NCBI GenBank assembly: GCA_016712445.1
Contig: JADJRB010000003.1
Location: forward strand, 1 to 64,000
Length of the DNA stretch: 64,000 nt
From: Acidobacteriota bacterium
Lineage (GTDB): Bacteria; Pseudomonadota; Alphaproteobacteria; Caulobacterales; Hyphomonadaceae
Direction: 5' to 3'
The position numbers and the translations under genes were made by a program. Positions 25,338-33,771 of this stretch are shown here, piece by piece. Under the pieces are notes generated by a model. That model saw only the letters and a program-made list of their open reading frames with translations, made no database searches and had not been told where the DNA came from. The stretch's first letter is position 1. Every line of letters begins with the position of its first letter.

Positions 25338-25706
25338 TCACTCGGGATACGTGTCCAGCGACGGCTCCCGCCGCCAGCAGTCACAGCCGCCTTCATACTG
25401 GTAAGCCTCGCCGTAGTCGTTGATGCGCACGGGCGGGCCCGAATAGTAGGCCGGAACATAATCCCAGGCCGGATCGCCGTACCGGTCGGCATAGCCATCG
25501 CCGGTATCGTCGCAGACGAGGTAGCCATTGGTGTTGTAGTCGCAGCCATACTGGGGCGTCATCGTCATGGTGATGGAGAGTTCTTCCGCCGCTATGTCGA
25601 GCCCGGCGGCAAACGCCTCGAGGTCCGCCGTCTCGCATCCCGCCAGCGCCAAGGCCCCTGCGCCCGCAAGCAGAAGTCGCGCCTTCGCGCCCACAAGTTT
25701 CATCAT
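25338..25706 (-). CDS. Hypothetical lipoprotein with DxDxDG-like loop
   Basis: From ATG 25706 the product is 122 residues. It has a lipobox ALAGC near residue 24. The mature part has a CDDTGDGYADRYGD stretch, similar to a calcium-binding EF-hand-like loop, and a Tyr/Cys-rich C-terminus (CDYNTNGYLVC and GGCDCWRRE). I do not recognise the family. Two adjacent ATG codons (25706, 25703) are possible starts. Confidence 0.65.
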   Translation of the reverse strand: MMKLVGAKARLLLAGAGALALAGCETADLEAFAAGLDIAAEELSITMTMTPQYGCDYNTNGYLVCDDTGDGYADRYGDPAWDYVPAYYSGPPVRINDYGEAYQYEGGCDCWRREPSLDTYPE

Positions 25707-25782
25707 CCCAGCACCCCGCAAGACCCCGATTCCCTTGGAGTTATTGTGTGGCCCCAGCGCCTGAACGCAACCTGAACCGTGC

Positions 25783-26808
25783 TCAGGCGGGTTCGTCGCT
25801 GACCTTCACGACCAGTTTGCCCAGGTTCTTGCCCTCGAACAGGCGCGAGAGGCTCGAGGGCGCCTTCTCGAAGCCGTCGACAATGTCCGTCTCGAACTTC
25901 AGTTTCCCCTCCATCAGCCACATCGCCATCTGCTGGATGCCTTCCGGGAAGCGCGGGAAATAGTCGATCACGATGAAGCCCTTCACCAGCGTGCGCCGCA
26001 TCAGCAGGTTGGCAAAGTTGTACGGCCCAGGCGCCGGCGCCGTGTCGTTATAGGTCGAGATCAGGCCGCAAAGCGGCATGCGCGAGAAATCGTTCAGGCG
26101 CGCCATTACGGCGTCCATGATCTTGCCGCCGACATTCTCGAAGTTGATGTCGATGCCGTTCGGGCAATGCTTGTCGAGCGCCTTGCCGACATCCTCGCTC
26201 TTGTAATCGATCGCGGCATCGAAGCCTGCGACCTCTGTCAGCCAGCGGCACTTCTCCGCCCCGCCGGCAATGCCGACGACGCGGCAGCCCTGGATCTTGG
26301 CGATCTGCCCGACCATCGAGCCGACCGCGCCGGCCGCTGCGGAGACGACAACCGTCTCTCCTGCCTTCGGCTTGGCAATATCCATCAGCCCGAAATACGC
26401 CGTCATGCCGGTGGCGCCGAGCGGGCCCATATAGGCGGTGAGCGGCACGCCCGGCAGGCGGGGCAACTTGGCGAGCGAGGCGCCCGGCAGCGTGTTGTAG
26501 ATCGCCCAGCCCGCAAGGCCGGTGTTCACGATGTCACCCGGCGCGAGGCCGTCGAAGCGGCTCTCCGTGACGATGCTCAGTCCGCCGCCACGCATCGGGT
26601 CGCCGATCTGCACCGGCGGCAGGTAGGCATCCATGTCGCTCATCCAGATCCGGTTGGTCGGATCGAGCGAGAGGTAGATCGTCTTCGCGCGCACCTCGCC
26701 ATCGGCCAGCGGCACGAGCGGGCTCTCCACGAGTTCGAGATCGCCTTCCTTCAGGTCGCCCACGGGGCGCTTGCGCAGCACCCAGGTCTTGTTCATCTCG
26801 TTCGTCAT
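25783..26808 (-). CDS. NADP-dependent oxidoreductase (zinc-free MDR family)
   Basis: The product of 341 residues has the layout of medium-chain reductases of the leukotriene B4/curcumin reductase type: TIYLSLDPTNRIWMSDM, the nucleotide-binding VVSAAAGAVGSMVGQIAKIQG, and DINFENVGGKIMDAV. It should reduce an activated double bond with NADPH. There are no zinc-ligand Cys clusters. The substrate is unknown. It stands alone between other minus-strand genes. Confidence 0.88.
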   Translation of the reverse strand: MTNEMNKTWVLRKRPVGDLKEGDLELVESPLVPLADGEVRAKTIYLSLDPTNRIWMSDMDAYLPPVQIGDPMRGGGLSIVTESRFDGLAPGDIVNTGLAGWAIYNTLPGASLAKLPRLPGVPLTAYMGPLGATGMTAYFGLMDIAKPKAGETVVVSAAAGAVGSMVGQIAKIQGCRVVGIAGGAEKCRWLTEVAGFDAAIDYKSEDVGKALDKHCPNGIDINFENVGGKIMDAVMARLNDFSRMPLCGLISTYNDTAPAPGPYNFANLLMRRTLVKGFIVIDYFPRFPEGIQQMAMWLMEGKLKFETDIVDGFEKAPSSLSRLFEGKNLGKLVVKVSDEPA

Positions 26809-26854
26809 GGCGTCCTCCCGGTTTCGTTGGGAGGAACGCTAGAGCGAAATGCCG

Positions 26855-27292
26855 TCAGCGCAAGACACCGCGCCGGTTTTGCCAATAGGCATACGCGAGC
26901 AGCAGGAACGCGATGCCGATGATGACCAAAGGCATGATTTCGGCGCCTTCCATCTTCGGTGCATCGGTCGCCGTTGCGCCGATGATCATGCTGAACAGCG
27001 CCGCAAGGAACGAAGCCGCCAGCAGGGTGACCGCCGCCGACTTCCGCATCAGCAGCGCCGCCGTGCCTGCAAGGCCGCCGAACACGCCCACCGCCCAGAT
27101 GCCCCAGGTCCACCACGGCATGTTGAACCAGTACTGCAGGAGTTCCGGCGGATAGGGCTTGAGGTAGGCTTCGTTGCGCGTGGCCGTCATGGTGAAGTCG
27201 AAACAGCCGAATGCATTCCAGAGCGATCCGAGGATGCCGACCGGCCAGAAATGCCAGCCGGGCTTCGCCGGTGCGTTGGTATCGTCAGTCAT
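26855..27292 (-). CDS. Four-helix membrane protein, paralogue of the next gene
   Basis: The product of 145 residues has four likely membrane helices (around residues 18-36, 62-82, 84-105 and 117-137) and ends AYWQNRRGVLR. The early segment GSLWNAFGCFDFTMTATRN is shared in pattern with the gene at 27371-27844 (AVLWNAVGVFDFLATATQF). The two are tandem, in the same direction, 78 bp apart, so a duplication is likely. I do not know the function. Confidence 0.75.
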   Translation of the reverse strand: MTDDTNAPAKPGWHFWPVGILGSLWNAFGCFDFTMTATRNEAYLKPYPPELLQYWFNMPWWTWGIWAVGVFGGLAGTAALLMRKSAAVTLLAASFLAALFSMIIGATATDAPKMEGAEIMPLVIIGIAFLLLAYAYWQNRRGVLR

Positions 27293-27370
27293 TGGGGCCT
27301 CCCGTCCCGTTTGCGAGAAGACTACGCCGCTTCACGCGCGTCTCCAATCGGCCTCGCAGAAGAAGAGAGG

Positions 27371-27844
27371 TCAGCGCAGCACGCCGCGTTTGGCCTGATG
27401 GTAGGCGTAGTTCAGGATCAGCAGCGACACGACGATGATGCACACGGCGAACACGCGTGTGGCATCGCCGTCCGGCGCCGGGCGGGCATAGCTCAGCGCC
27501 ATCGCGAATATGGTCGTTGTGGTGGCCACTGCCAGCACACGCACGGCGAGGGCCTCGCGGCGGATGATCAGGATCGACCCGATCAGCGACGCAAACACCG
27601 ACATCGCCCAGACACCGAAGACCCAGACCGGCTGGGTTTCCCAATACTGGCGCGCAGCTTCGGGGAACCGCTCCATATAGGGCGGGAACTGCGTCGCCGT
27701 GGCGAGGAAATCGAAGACTCCGACGGCATTCCACAGCACGGCGAGCGTACCGATCAGGTAGAGATGCCAGGGCGCCTTGAGCGCGGGCTTCTGCACCGGC
27801 GGAGCTAGGGCCACGGCTTCATCGAAGGCGAGGTCACGTTGCAT
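27371..27844 (-). CDS. Four-helix membrane protein, paralogue of the previous gene
   Basis: The product of 157 residues has four predicted membrane helices and shares with its neighbour the order LWNA-GVFDF-TAT, a PVWVFGVWAMSVF-like helix, and the C-terminal YAYHQAKRGVLR. The N-terminal 20 residues are different and soluble. It starts divergently from polA with 125 bp between start codons, which must hold both promoters. No function can be assigned. Confidence 0.75.
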   Translation of the reverse strand: MQRDLAFDEAVALAPPVQKPALKAPWHLYLIGTLAVLWNAVGVFDFLATATQFPPYMERFPEAARQYWETQPVWVFGVWAMSVFASLIGSILIIRREALAVRVLAVATTTTIFAMALSYARPAPDGDATRVFAVCIIVVSLLILNYAYHQAKRGVLR

Positions 27845-27969
27845 GCCACAAAGCTACCACATTTCGCCCGGGCCGGAATATGCCGAATCGATAAATCGAC
27901 GTAACGTGGCAAAGGGTGATTTCTCGCAGGGATGAAGCTAAACCCCTCTGCAGCACAGAGGAATCGCCC

Positions 27970-30759
27970 ATGGCCACGGCCCCAGTCAACGACAAGAGCC
28001 ATCTCTACCTGATTGATGCGAGCGCCTACATCTTCCGCGCGTTCCATGCCCTGCCCCCGCTGACGCGTCAGTCCGATGGCCTGCCGATCGGGGCGGTCTC
28101 GGGTTTCTGCAACATGCTGTTCAAGCTGCTGGAAGACCTCAAGGGCGCTGAGCGGCCGACGCATTTTGCGTGCATCTTCGACGCTTCGGCCAAGACGTTC
28201 CGCAATGACTTCTTTCCCGCCTACAAGGCGAACCGCGCAGAGACACCGGAAGAACTTGTGCCGCAATTTCCTCTCGTCCGGCAGGCCTCGATTGCCTTTG
28301 CGGCCCATGCGGTGGAACTCAATGGCTACGAGGCCGACGACCTGATCGCCACCTATGCCCGCCAGGCCGAAGCCAAAGGCGCGCGGGTCACCATCGTCTC
28401 GTCGGACAAGGACCTGATGCAGCTCGTCTCCGACAAGGTGCTGATGCTCGATCCGATGAAGAACAAGCTGCTCGGGCGCGAGGACGTGATCGAGAAATTC
28501 GGAGTCGGTCCGGAACTGGTTGTGGACGTGCAGTCACTCGCGGGCGACAGCGTGGACAACGTGCCGGGCGCGCCCGGCATCGGCATCAAGACCGCAGCGC
28601 AGCTGCTCTCCGAATACGGCACCGTCGAAGCGCTGCTGGAGCGCGCGGGCGAGATCAAGCAGCCGAAGCGCCGCGAAACGCTGCAGACCTTCGCCGAACA
28701 GGTGCTGATCTCGAAGCGGCTCGTGACGCTGAAAGATGATGTGCCGGTCGAGATATCGCTGGAAGACCTGGCGGTGCAGGATCCGGACCCGAAAATCCTG
28801 CTTCCCTTCCTTGAGGAAATGGAGTTCCGCACGATCACCCGCCGGGTGCGCGAGCAAATGGAGAAGGAAGGCGCCCTCGAAGCTGCGCCGCCGGAAGCCG
28901 CCGCCATCGACCGGGCCGCTTATGTCTGCATCCGCGACCTGAAGACACTGGAAGACTGGGTCGCCCGCGCGATGACGCAGGGCTGGGTGGCCGTCGACAC
29001 CGAGACCGACGCGCTGGATTCCGTAGGCGGAGGATTGGTCGGCGTCTCGCTCGCACTGGCGCCGGGCGAGGCCTGCTACATTCCGCTGGCGCATGTCGAT
29101 CCGGATGCGAAGGGTGACGGCGACATGTTCGGCGCCGACCCGCCGCGCCAGATCCGGATGGCCGATGCGATCAAGGCGCTGAAGCCGATGCTGGAAGATC
29201 CAGCCACGCTGAAGATCGGCCAGAACATAAAGTACGATCTCAGCGTGTTCGCCCGGCACAAGGTGAACGTTGCCCCCATCGACGATACGATGCTGATCTC
29301 GTTCGCGCTGAACGCCGGCGTACACTCGCACGGCATGGACGAATTGTCCGAACGCTACCTTGGCCACAAGACGATCGCCTTCAAGGATGTCGCCGGCAGC
29401 GGCAAGACACAGAAGACCTTCGCGCAGGTGGCGCTCGACAAGGCGACCGAATACGCCGCCGAGGACGCCGATGTCACGCTGCGCCTTTGGCAGGTCCTGA
29501 AGCCGCGCCTTCGAACAGAGGAAGTGACGACCGTTTACGAGACGCTGGAGCGCCCGCTGGTGCCCGTGCTGGCGGCGATGGAACAGGCAGGCGTGAAGGT
29601 GGACCGGGACCTGCTGTCTCGACTCTCGGCCGATTTCTCGCAGCGTATGGCCGGCCTCGAAGCGCAGGCCTACGAGCAGGCGGGGCGCGAATTCAATATC
29701 GGCTCGCCCAAACAGCTCGGCGAAATCCTGTTTGACGAAATGAACATTCCGGGCGGCAAGAAGACCAAGACTGGCGCCTGGGTGACGGACGCAGACGTGC
29801 TGGAGGGTCTCGCGGCCGAGGGTCATGCCCTGCCCCGCACGATTGTCGACTGGCGGATGCTGTCGAAACTGCGCTCGACCTATACCGAAGCGCTGCAGGC
29901 GGCGATCAAGAAGGATACCGGCCGGGTGCATACGAGCTACATGATGGCCGGCGCGCAGACCGGCCGGCTCGCCTCGACCGACCCGAACCTCCAGAACATC
30001 CCGGTACGGACGGAAGAAGGCCGCAAGATCCGCGAAGCCTTCATTGCCGAGGAGGGCAACGTGCTCGTCTCTGCCGACTATTCGCAGATCGAGCTTCGCA
30101 TTCTCGCCCATATGGCGGACATCCCGGCGCTGAAGAAGGCCTTCAAGGACGGCCTCGACATTCACGCGATGACTGCCAGTGAAATGTTCGGCGTGCCGGT
30201 GGAAGGCATGGACCCGATGGTGCGCCGGCAAGCGAAGGCGATCAATTTCGGCATCATCTACGGTATCTCGGGCTTTGGCCTCGCCCGCCAGCTCGGCATC
30301 CCGCAAGCTGAAGCGGCCGCTTATATCAAGGAATACTTCAAACGCTTTCCCGGCATTCGTCAGTACATGGACGAAACCAAGGCCTTCGCCCACGAAACCG
30401 GCTATGTGCGCACGGCTTTCGGCCGCAAGATCAACCTGCCGGACATGAAGGCAAAGGGGCCGTCGCGCGCCTTCGCCGAACGCCAGGCCATCAACGCGCC
30501 GTTGCAGGGCACCGCCGCCGACATCATCAAGCGCGCGATGATCCGCATGCCGCAAGCGCTGGTCGAGGCGGGGCTGACGGGTCGCATGCTGCTGCAGGTG
30601 CATGACGAGCTGATCTTCGAATGCCCCGAGAAGGAAGCGCCGGCCCTGATCAAGGTCGCTCAGGACACGATGGCCAGCGCCGATGGCCCGGCGCTGAAGC
30701 TGTCGGTGCCGCTGGTGGTGGACGCGAAGGCGGCAAAGACGTGGGCAGCCGCGCATTGA
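27970..30759 (+). CDS. polA: DNA polymerase I
   Basis: From ATG 27970 the enzyme is 929 residues and has all three parts. The 5' nuclease (residues 1-300) shows LIDASAYIFRAFHAL, FDASAKTFRNDFFPAYKANR and SLAGDSVDNVPGAPGIG. The 3'-5' exonuclease region still has its first metal site (AVDTETDALD). The polymerase has SADYSQIELRILAH, RRQAKAINFGIIYG and QVHDELIFE. It fills gaps and removes RNA primers in replication and repair. A strong terminator hairpin follows the gene. Confidence 0.97.
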   Translation: MATAPVNDKSHLYLIDASAYIFRAFHALPPLTRQSDGLPIGAVSGFCNMLFKLLEDLKGAERPTHFACIFDASAKTFRNDFFPAYKANRAETPEELVPQFPLVRQASIAFAAHAVELNGYEADDLIATYARQAEAKGARVTIVSSDKDLMQLVSDKVLMLDPMKNKLLGREDVIEKFGVGPELVVDVQSLAGDSVDNVPGAPGIGIKTAAQLLSEYGTVEALLERAGEIKQPKRRETLQTFAEQVLISKRLVTLKDDVPVEISLEDLAVQDPDPKILLPFLEEMEFRTITRRVREQMEKEGALEAAPPEAAAIDRAAYVCIRDLKTLEDWVARAMTQGWVAVDTETDALDSVGGGLVGVSLALAPGEACYIPLAHVDPDAKGDGDMFGADPPRQIRMADAIKALKPMLEDPATLKIGQNIKYDLSVFARHKVNVAPIDDTMLISFALNAGVHSHGMDELSERYLGHKTIAFKDVAGSGKTQKTFAQVALDKATEYAAEDADVTLRLWQVLKPRLRTEEVTTVYETLERPLVPVLAAMEQAGVKVDRDLLSRLSADFSQRMAGLEAQAYEQAGREFNIGSPKQLGEILFDEMNIPGGKKTKTGAWVTDADVLEGLAAEGHALPRTIVDWRMLSKLRSTYTEALQAAIKKDTGRVHTSYMMAGAQTGRLASTDPNLQNIPVRTEEGRKIREAFIAEEGNVLVSADYSQIELRILAHMADIPALKKAFKDGLDIHAMTASEMFGVPVEGMDPMVRRQAKAINFGIIYGISGFGLARQLGIPQAEAAAYIKEYFKRFPGIRQYMDETKAFAHETGYVRTAFGRKINLPDMKAKGPSRAFAERQAINAPLQGTAADIIKRAMIRMPQALVEAGLTGRMLLQVHDELIFECPEKEAPALIKVAQDTMASADGPALKLSVPLVVDAKAAKTWAAAH

Positions 30760-30794
30760 GCCAACAGGCGCCGGGGGCGCCGAAGAGAACACCG

Positions 30795-30825
30795 AAAGCC
30801 GGACAGGCGGTTGCCTTCCGGTTTT
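30795..30825 (+). terminator. Intrinsic terminator of polA
   Basis: AAAGCCGGACAGGC pairs with GCCTTCCGGTTTT around a four-base loop with one bulged C, 36 bp after the polA stop, and the stem ends in a T run. Confidence 0.75.
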
Positions 30826-31436
30826 GGGTCAGTTTCGGGTCCTGCGGATGGGCGGTGCCCATAGGTCCGGGGACGTGTCGTGGTGTATGAGGGGTAGTCA
30901 GTGTCCCCGCGGCCGCGAGGCACGTCATCCCATCCGCTTCCAACGGCCACGGAATTTCCCGCCGCCGCCGGACCCGCGTGAGGGCTGGCTTCCACCTCCT
31001 TCGCCTCACGCATGGCAGGAGAATAACCCCGGTGAGGACCCGGCCGGATTGGAAAGGCGCAAAAATCTGCAGGTCCTTGTCATGCCGGAGAAGGCCGGGA
31101 CCCGTAAATTCAAGTCGTGCAAGGTGTTCCGGCGCCCGGCTGTCGCCAGGATGACACGCTGAAAATCTCAAGGCGGGACAGATTTGGTTGCAGAAGCCCA
31201 AACTTGCGCGACAAATCCGGCCGCCCGGACTCGCCCCACCCTTCACACTTGCGGCGCAATCCGCCGCAATGAATCGCAAGAGCGCCTCAATCCGCGCAAA
31301 TGCCCGCCGCACTCCGTTGATTTTGTTGAAGCTCCACCATTGGAGGGCTTTTGAAATGAACCGAGCTGTGATTGAACCTTTTGCAAATCGGGCCGAAGCG
31401 ACCACATCCTGCCGGCTCGCGGAGAAGGACAAGGCA
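30826..31436. other. 611-bp gap between polA and chvI with one interspersed repeat
   Basis: I see no convincing gene here on either strand. Frames that are open have composition and codon use unlike the neighbours. The only clear structure is the inverted repeat at 31079-31155. The promoter of chvI is probably in the AT-richer part after 31300. A ribosome site GGAGAAGG lies just before the chvI ATG. A small RNA or long leader would fit but no direct sign is visible. Confidence 0.4.
31079..31155. repeat. REP-like inverted repeat
   Basis: GTCATGCCGGAGAAGGCCGG at 31079-31098 is mirrored, with a few mismatches, by the arm at 31131-31155 that reads GTCATCCTGGCGACAGCCGG on the other strand. Similar 'GTCAT-CCGG-GCCGGG' palindromes occur many times in intergenic DNA of related GC-rich alphaproteobacteria. 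I saw no second copy in this window. Confidence 0.6.
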
Positions 31437-32129
31437 ATGACGACTTTGGCACTGGTGGACGACGACGAGAACATCGTGGCTTCGCTCAAGATGTTTTTCG
31501 AAGCCGAAGGCTACCAGGTGCGCACCTATCATGACGGCGAAGCTGCCTTGCCTGCCCTCACCGAGTCGCCGCCGGACATCGCCATCCTCGACGTGAAGAT
31601 GCCGAAGATGGACGGGATGGAACTGCTGCGCCGCCTGCGCCAGACTTCCGAGCTGCCGGTGATCTTCCTGACCTCGAAGGATGAAGAGATCGACGAAGTG
31701 ATCGGCTTCAACATCGGCGCCGACGATTTCGTGCGCAAACCCTGCTCCAACCGGCTGCTGGCCGAGCGCGTGAAGGCCGTGCTGCGGCGCGCCCGCGGCG
31801 GTGTGGCCGGCCCCGAGGAAGGCGACTCCAAGCCGATCGTGCGCGGCAAGCTGGTGCTCGACCCGAACCGCCACGCCTGCACGTGGGACGGCAAGACCGT
31901 GCGCCTGACGGTGACCGAGTTCCTGATCCTGCAGGCCCTCGCCTCGCGCCCCGGCTATGTGAAGAGCCGCGACCAGCTGATGGACGCCGCTTACGACGAC
32001 CAGATCTATGTCGACGACCGCACGATCGACAGCCACATCAAGCGCCTGCGCAAGAAATTCCGGGAAGTGACGGACGAGTTCGATGCCATCGAAACGCTCT
32101 ACGGCGTCGGCTACCGTTATACGGAATAG
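31437..32129 (+). CDS. chvI: ChvI-type response regulator (OmpR family)
   Basis: From ATG 31437 the product is 230 residues. The receiver has the acidic pair DDDE near residue 8, the phosphorylation Asp in AILDVKMPKMDG and the conserved Lys in VRKPCSNRLLAERV. A winged-helix output domain follows (SRDQLMDAAYDDQIYVDDRT, GVGYRYTE), as in ChvI. It should regulate envelope and acid-response genes after phosphorylation by the ChvG-type kinase 1.6 kb downstream. The frame extends upstream of the ATG, but GGAGAAGG before 31437 and the start LALVDDDE support this start. Confidence 0.9.
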   Translation: MTTLALVDDDENIVASLKMFFEAEGYQVRTYHDGEAALPALTESPPDIAILDVKMPKMDGMELLRRLRQTSELPVIFLTSKDEEIDEVIGFNIGADDFVRKPCSNRLLAERVKAVLRRARGGVAGPEEGDSKPIVRGKLVLDPNRHACTWDGKTVRLTVTEFLILQALASRPGYVKSRDQLMDAAYDDQIYVDDRTIDSHIKRLRKKFREVTDEFDAIETLYGVGYRYTE

Positions 32130-32697
32130 CCTTCCCTCGGAGATCTACATCGGCGGGGCGGGAGATGAGAGCTCCCGCCTCGTTCTTTCCTATGCCGAAC
32201 TGCGCCGTGAAAAGATGCGCGGACGGCGCGATGTACACTACCTGCCCCACTGGAAGATCACGGCGGCCGGATGGCTTGCACGGGACTTGTCGGCGCACGG
32301 GCATCCGGTTGCCCTGATCGGCCACAGCTGGGGCGCCGACACGGTGCTGAAAGCGGCGCGGGTGGTGGACGCCGCCCTGTTCCTGATCGGCGCCGACCCC
32401 GTGGCCAAGCCCGTCTCGCGCATCACGGCGCGCGACGGCCGGCCCCCTTCCGCCGCGCTGGTGTTGCATGTCGATGCGAGCCCAGCGTCCTACGACCGCT
32501 CGGATCTCGTGAAAGCTGCGGGCTTCCTCACCGGCGGCGGCATTCCGCGCGCCTTTGCCGCCGCCGATTCAAAGATAGACACGCGGCTCAACCACTGGAA
32601 TTTCCGTGCGATGATGCAGGCGCCCGGCGATGACGGGCAGACGGCTGAAGACTGGCTGGCGATGTTTCCGGAACGGCTCAGCCAAACAGCTGGCTGA
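32083..32697 (+). CDS. Alpha/beta-hydrolase-like protein
   Basis: The frame gives up to 204 residues. IYIGGAGDESSRLVLSYAEL and the nucleophile elbow LIGHSWGADTVLKAA show an alpha/beta-hydrolase-type fold with Ser in GHSWG. The substrate is unknown. The start is uncertain: the only early ATG (32083) lies inside chvI in another frame, giving a 47-base overlap; a later ATG at 32212 would cut off the first conserved strand. A non-standard start near 32135 is possible. It is convergent with the DUF3995 gene. Confidence 0.65.
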   Translation: MPSKRSTASATVIRNSLPSEIYIGGAGDESSRLVLSYAELRREKMRGRRDVHYLPHWKITAAGWLARDLSAHGHPVALIGHSWGADTVLKAARVVDAALFLIGADPVAKPVSRITARDGRPPSAALVLHVDASPASYDRSDLVKAAGFLTGGGIPRAFAAADSKIDTRLNHWNFRAMMQAPGDDGQTAEDWLAMFPERLSQTAG

Positions 32698-33151
32698 AGC
32701 GCCAGGTCCAGTTGGGAAGCGCCACCGTGAGGAACAGGAAAGCGAGGCCCGCAAGCACGCAGAGCGGCGAATAGATGCGCCGGTTCAGCGAGAGATAAGG
32801 CTGTTCAGGCGCCGCGCGCTCGAACGCCGGCAGCACGCCGGCGACGCCCCGGCCGAGGAAAACCAGCGTCAGCAGCAGGCCGACGGGCGCCAGGAACGGC
32901 TTGGCGCGGGGCACATGCTCGCTGAAGCCGCCGAGCATGAACGCCGCAGTGGCCGCCACGAGGAAGAGGACGGCGAGATAGACAAACGTGGCCCGCGAGG
33001 GGATGCGGGTGATGCCGCGCCGGCCGATCAGGGAGCGGGCGAGCGACTGTTCGTTGGCAAACGGAAAGGTAAGCCCTGCCGCCCAGAGCAGGTAGAGCAC
33101 ACTTGTGGCGCCGAGGACGACCGCCAGACAATTGCCCACAATCTCTGCCAA
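32678..33151 (-). CDS. DUF3995 family membrane protein
   Basis: From a TTG at 33151 the product is 157 residues with four membrane helices. The pattern LWAAGLTFPFANEQSLARSL and the basic RRGITRIPSRATF loop are seen in DUF3995 proteins, function unknown. The start is uncertain: TTG 33232 and GTG 33139 are also in frame. GGAG nine bases upstream of TTG 33151 favours that one. The 3' end overlaps the hydrolase gene on the other strand by 20 bp. Confidence 0.7.
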   Translation of the reverse strand: MAEIVGNCLAVVLGATSVLYLLWAAGLTFPFANEQSLARSLIGRRGITRIPSRATFVYLAVLFLVAATAAFMLGGFSEHVPRAKPFLAPVGLLLTLVFLGRGVAGVLPAFERAAPEQPYLSLNRRIYSPLCVLAGLAFLFLTVALPNWTWRFSQLFG

Positions 33152-33276
33152 TACGGCCCGCTCCTGCCTTGTTGCAGGCGGGACAATACATGCAGGCCAA
33201 GCTTGCCGCCAGACCCGTGATTGAATAGCCAAGGGCCTGATCCCTACATTACAGAAAGAAACGAAGGAGTTACCGG

Positions 33277-33741
33277 ATGTCTGATCTCGAAAACACGCTG
33301 TTGCTGGAGACCTCGAAGGGGAAGGTGACGATCGAGCTGCGCCCGGACCTCGCGCCGGAACACGTCAAGCGCATCAAGGAACTCGCGCGTGAGGGGTTTT
33401 ATGACGGCATCCTGTTCCACCGCGTGATCGACGGCTTCATGGCGCAGACCGGCTGCCCGCACGGCACCGGCACGGGCGGCTCGAAATATCCGAACCTCAA
33501 GGCCGAGTTCAACGCCGAGCCGCACGTGCGCGGCGTCTGCTCGATGGCCCGCACCAACCAGCCGCATTCGGCCAACAGCCAGTTCTTCATCTGCTTTGGC
33601 GACGCCTCGTTCCTCAACCGCCAGTACACCGTGTGGGGCAAGGTGACCGAAGGCATGGATGCCATCGACGCGCTGGCGAAAGGCGAGCCGCCTCGCAACC
33701 CCGACCGCATCGTGACGATGCGCGTCGCTGCCGACGCCTGA
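33277..33741 (+). CDS. ppiB: Peptidyl-prolyl cis-trans isomerase, cyclophilin type
   Basis: The product of 154 residues is a single cyclophilin domain with GILFHRVIDGFMAQTGCPHG, GTGGSKYPNLKAEF, MARTNQPHSANSQFFICFGD and WGKVTEGMDAID, covering the catalytic Arg and substrate groove residues. There is no signal peptide, so it acts in the cytoplasm on proline bonds of folding proteins. Ribosome site AAGGAG precedes the ATG. It lies just before chvG in the same direction (33 bp between the genes). Confidence 0.93.
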   Translation: MSDLENTLLLETSKGKVTIELRPDLAPEHVKRIKELAREGFYDGILFHRVIDGFMAQTGCPHGTGTGGSKYPNLKAEFNAEPHVRGVCSMARTNQPHSANSQFFICFGDASFLNRQYTVWGKVTEGMDAIDALAKGEPPRNPDRIVTMRVAADA

Positions 33742-33771
33742 GGCGCGGCGACCGGACGGGGGGACAGGGCC

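Noticed and set aside
28534..30792. Long open frame of 752 codons opposite polA
   Set aside because: It mirrors a certain polA gene; His/Arg-rich composition is the usual antisense shadow in GC-rich DNA.
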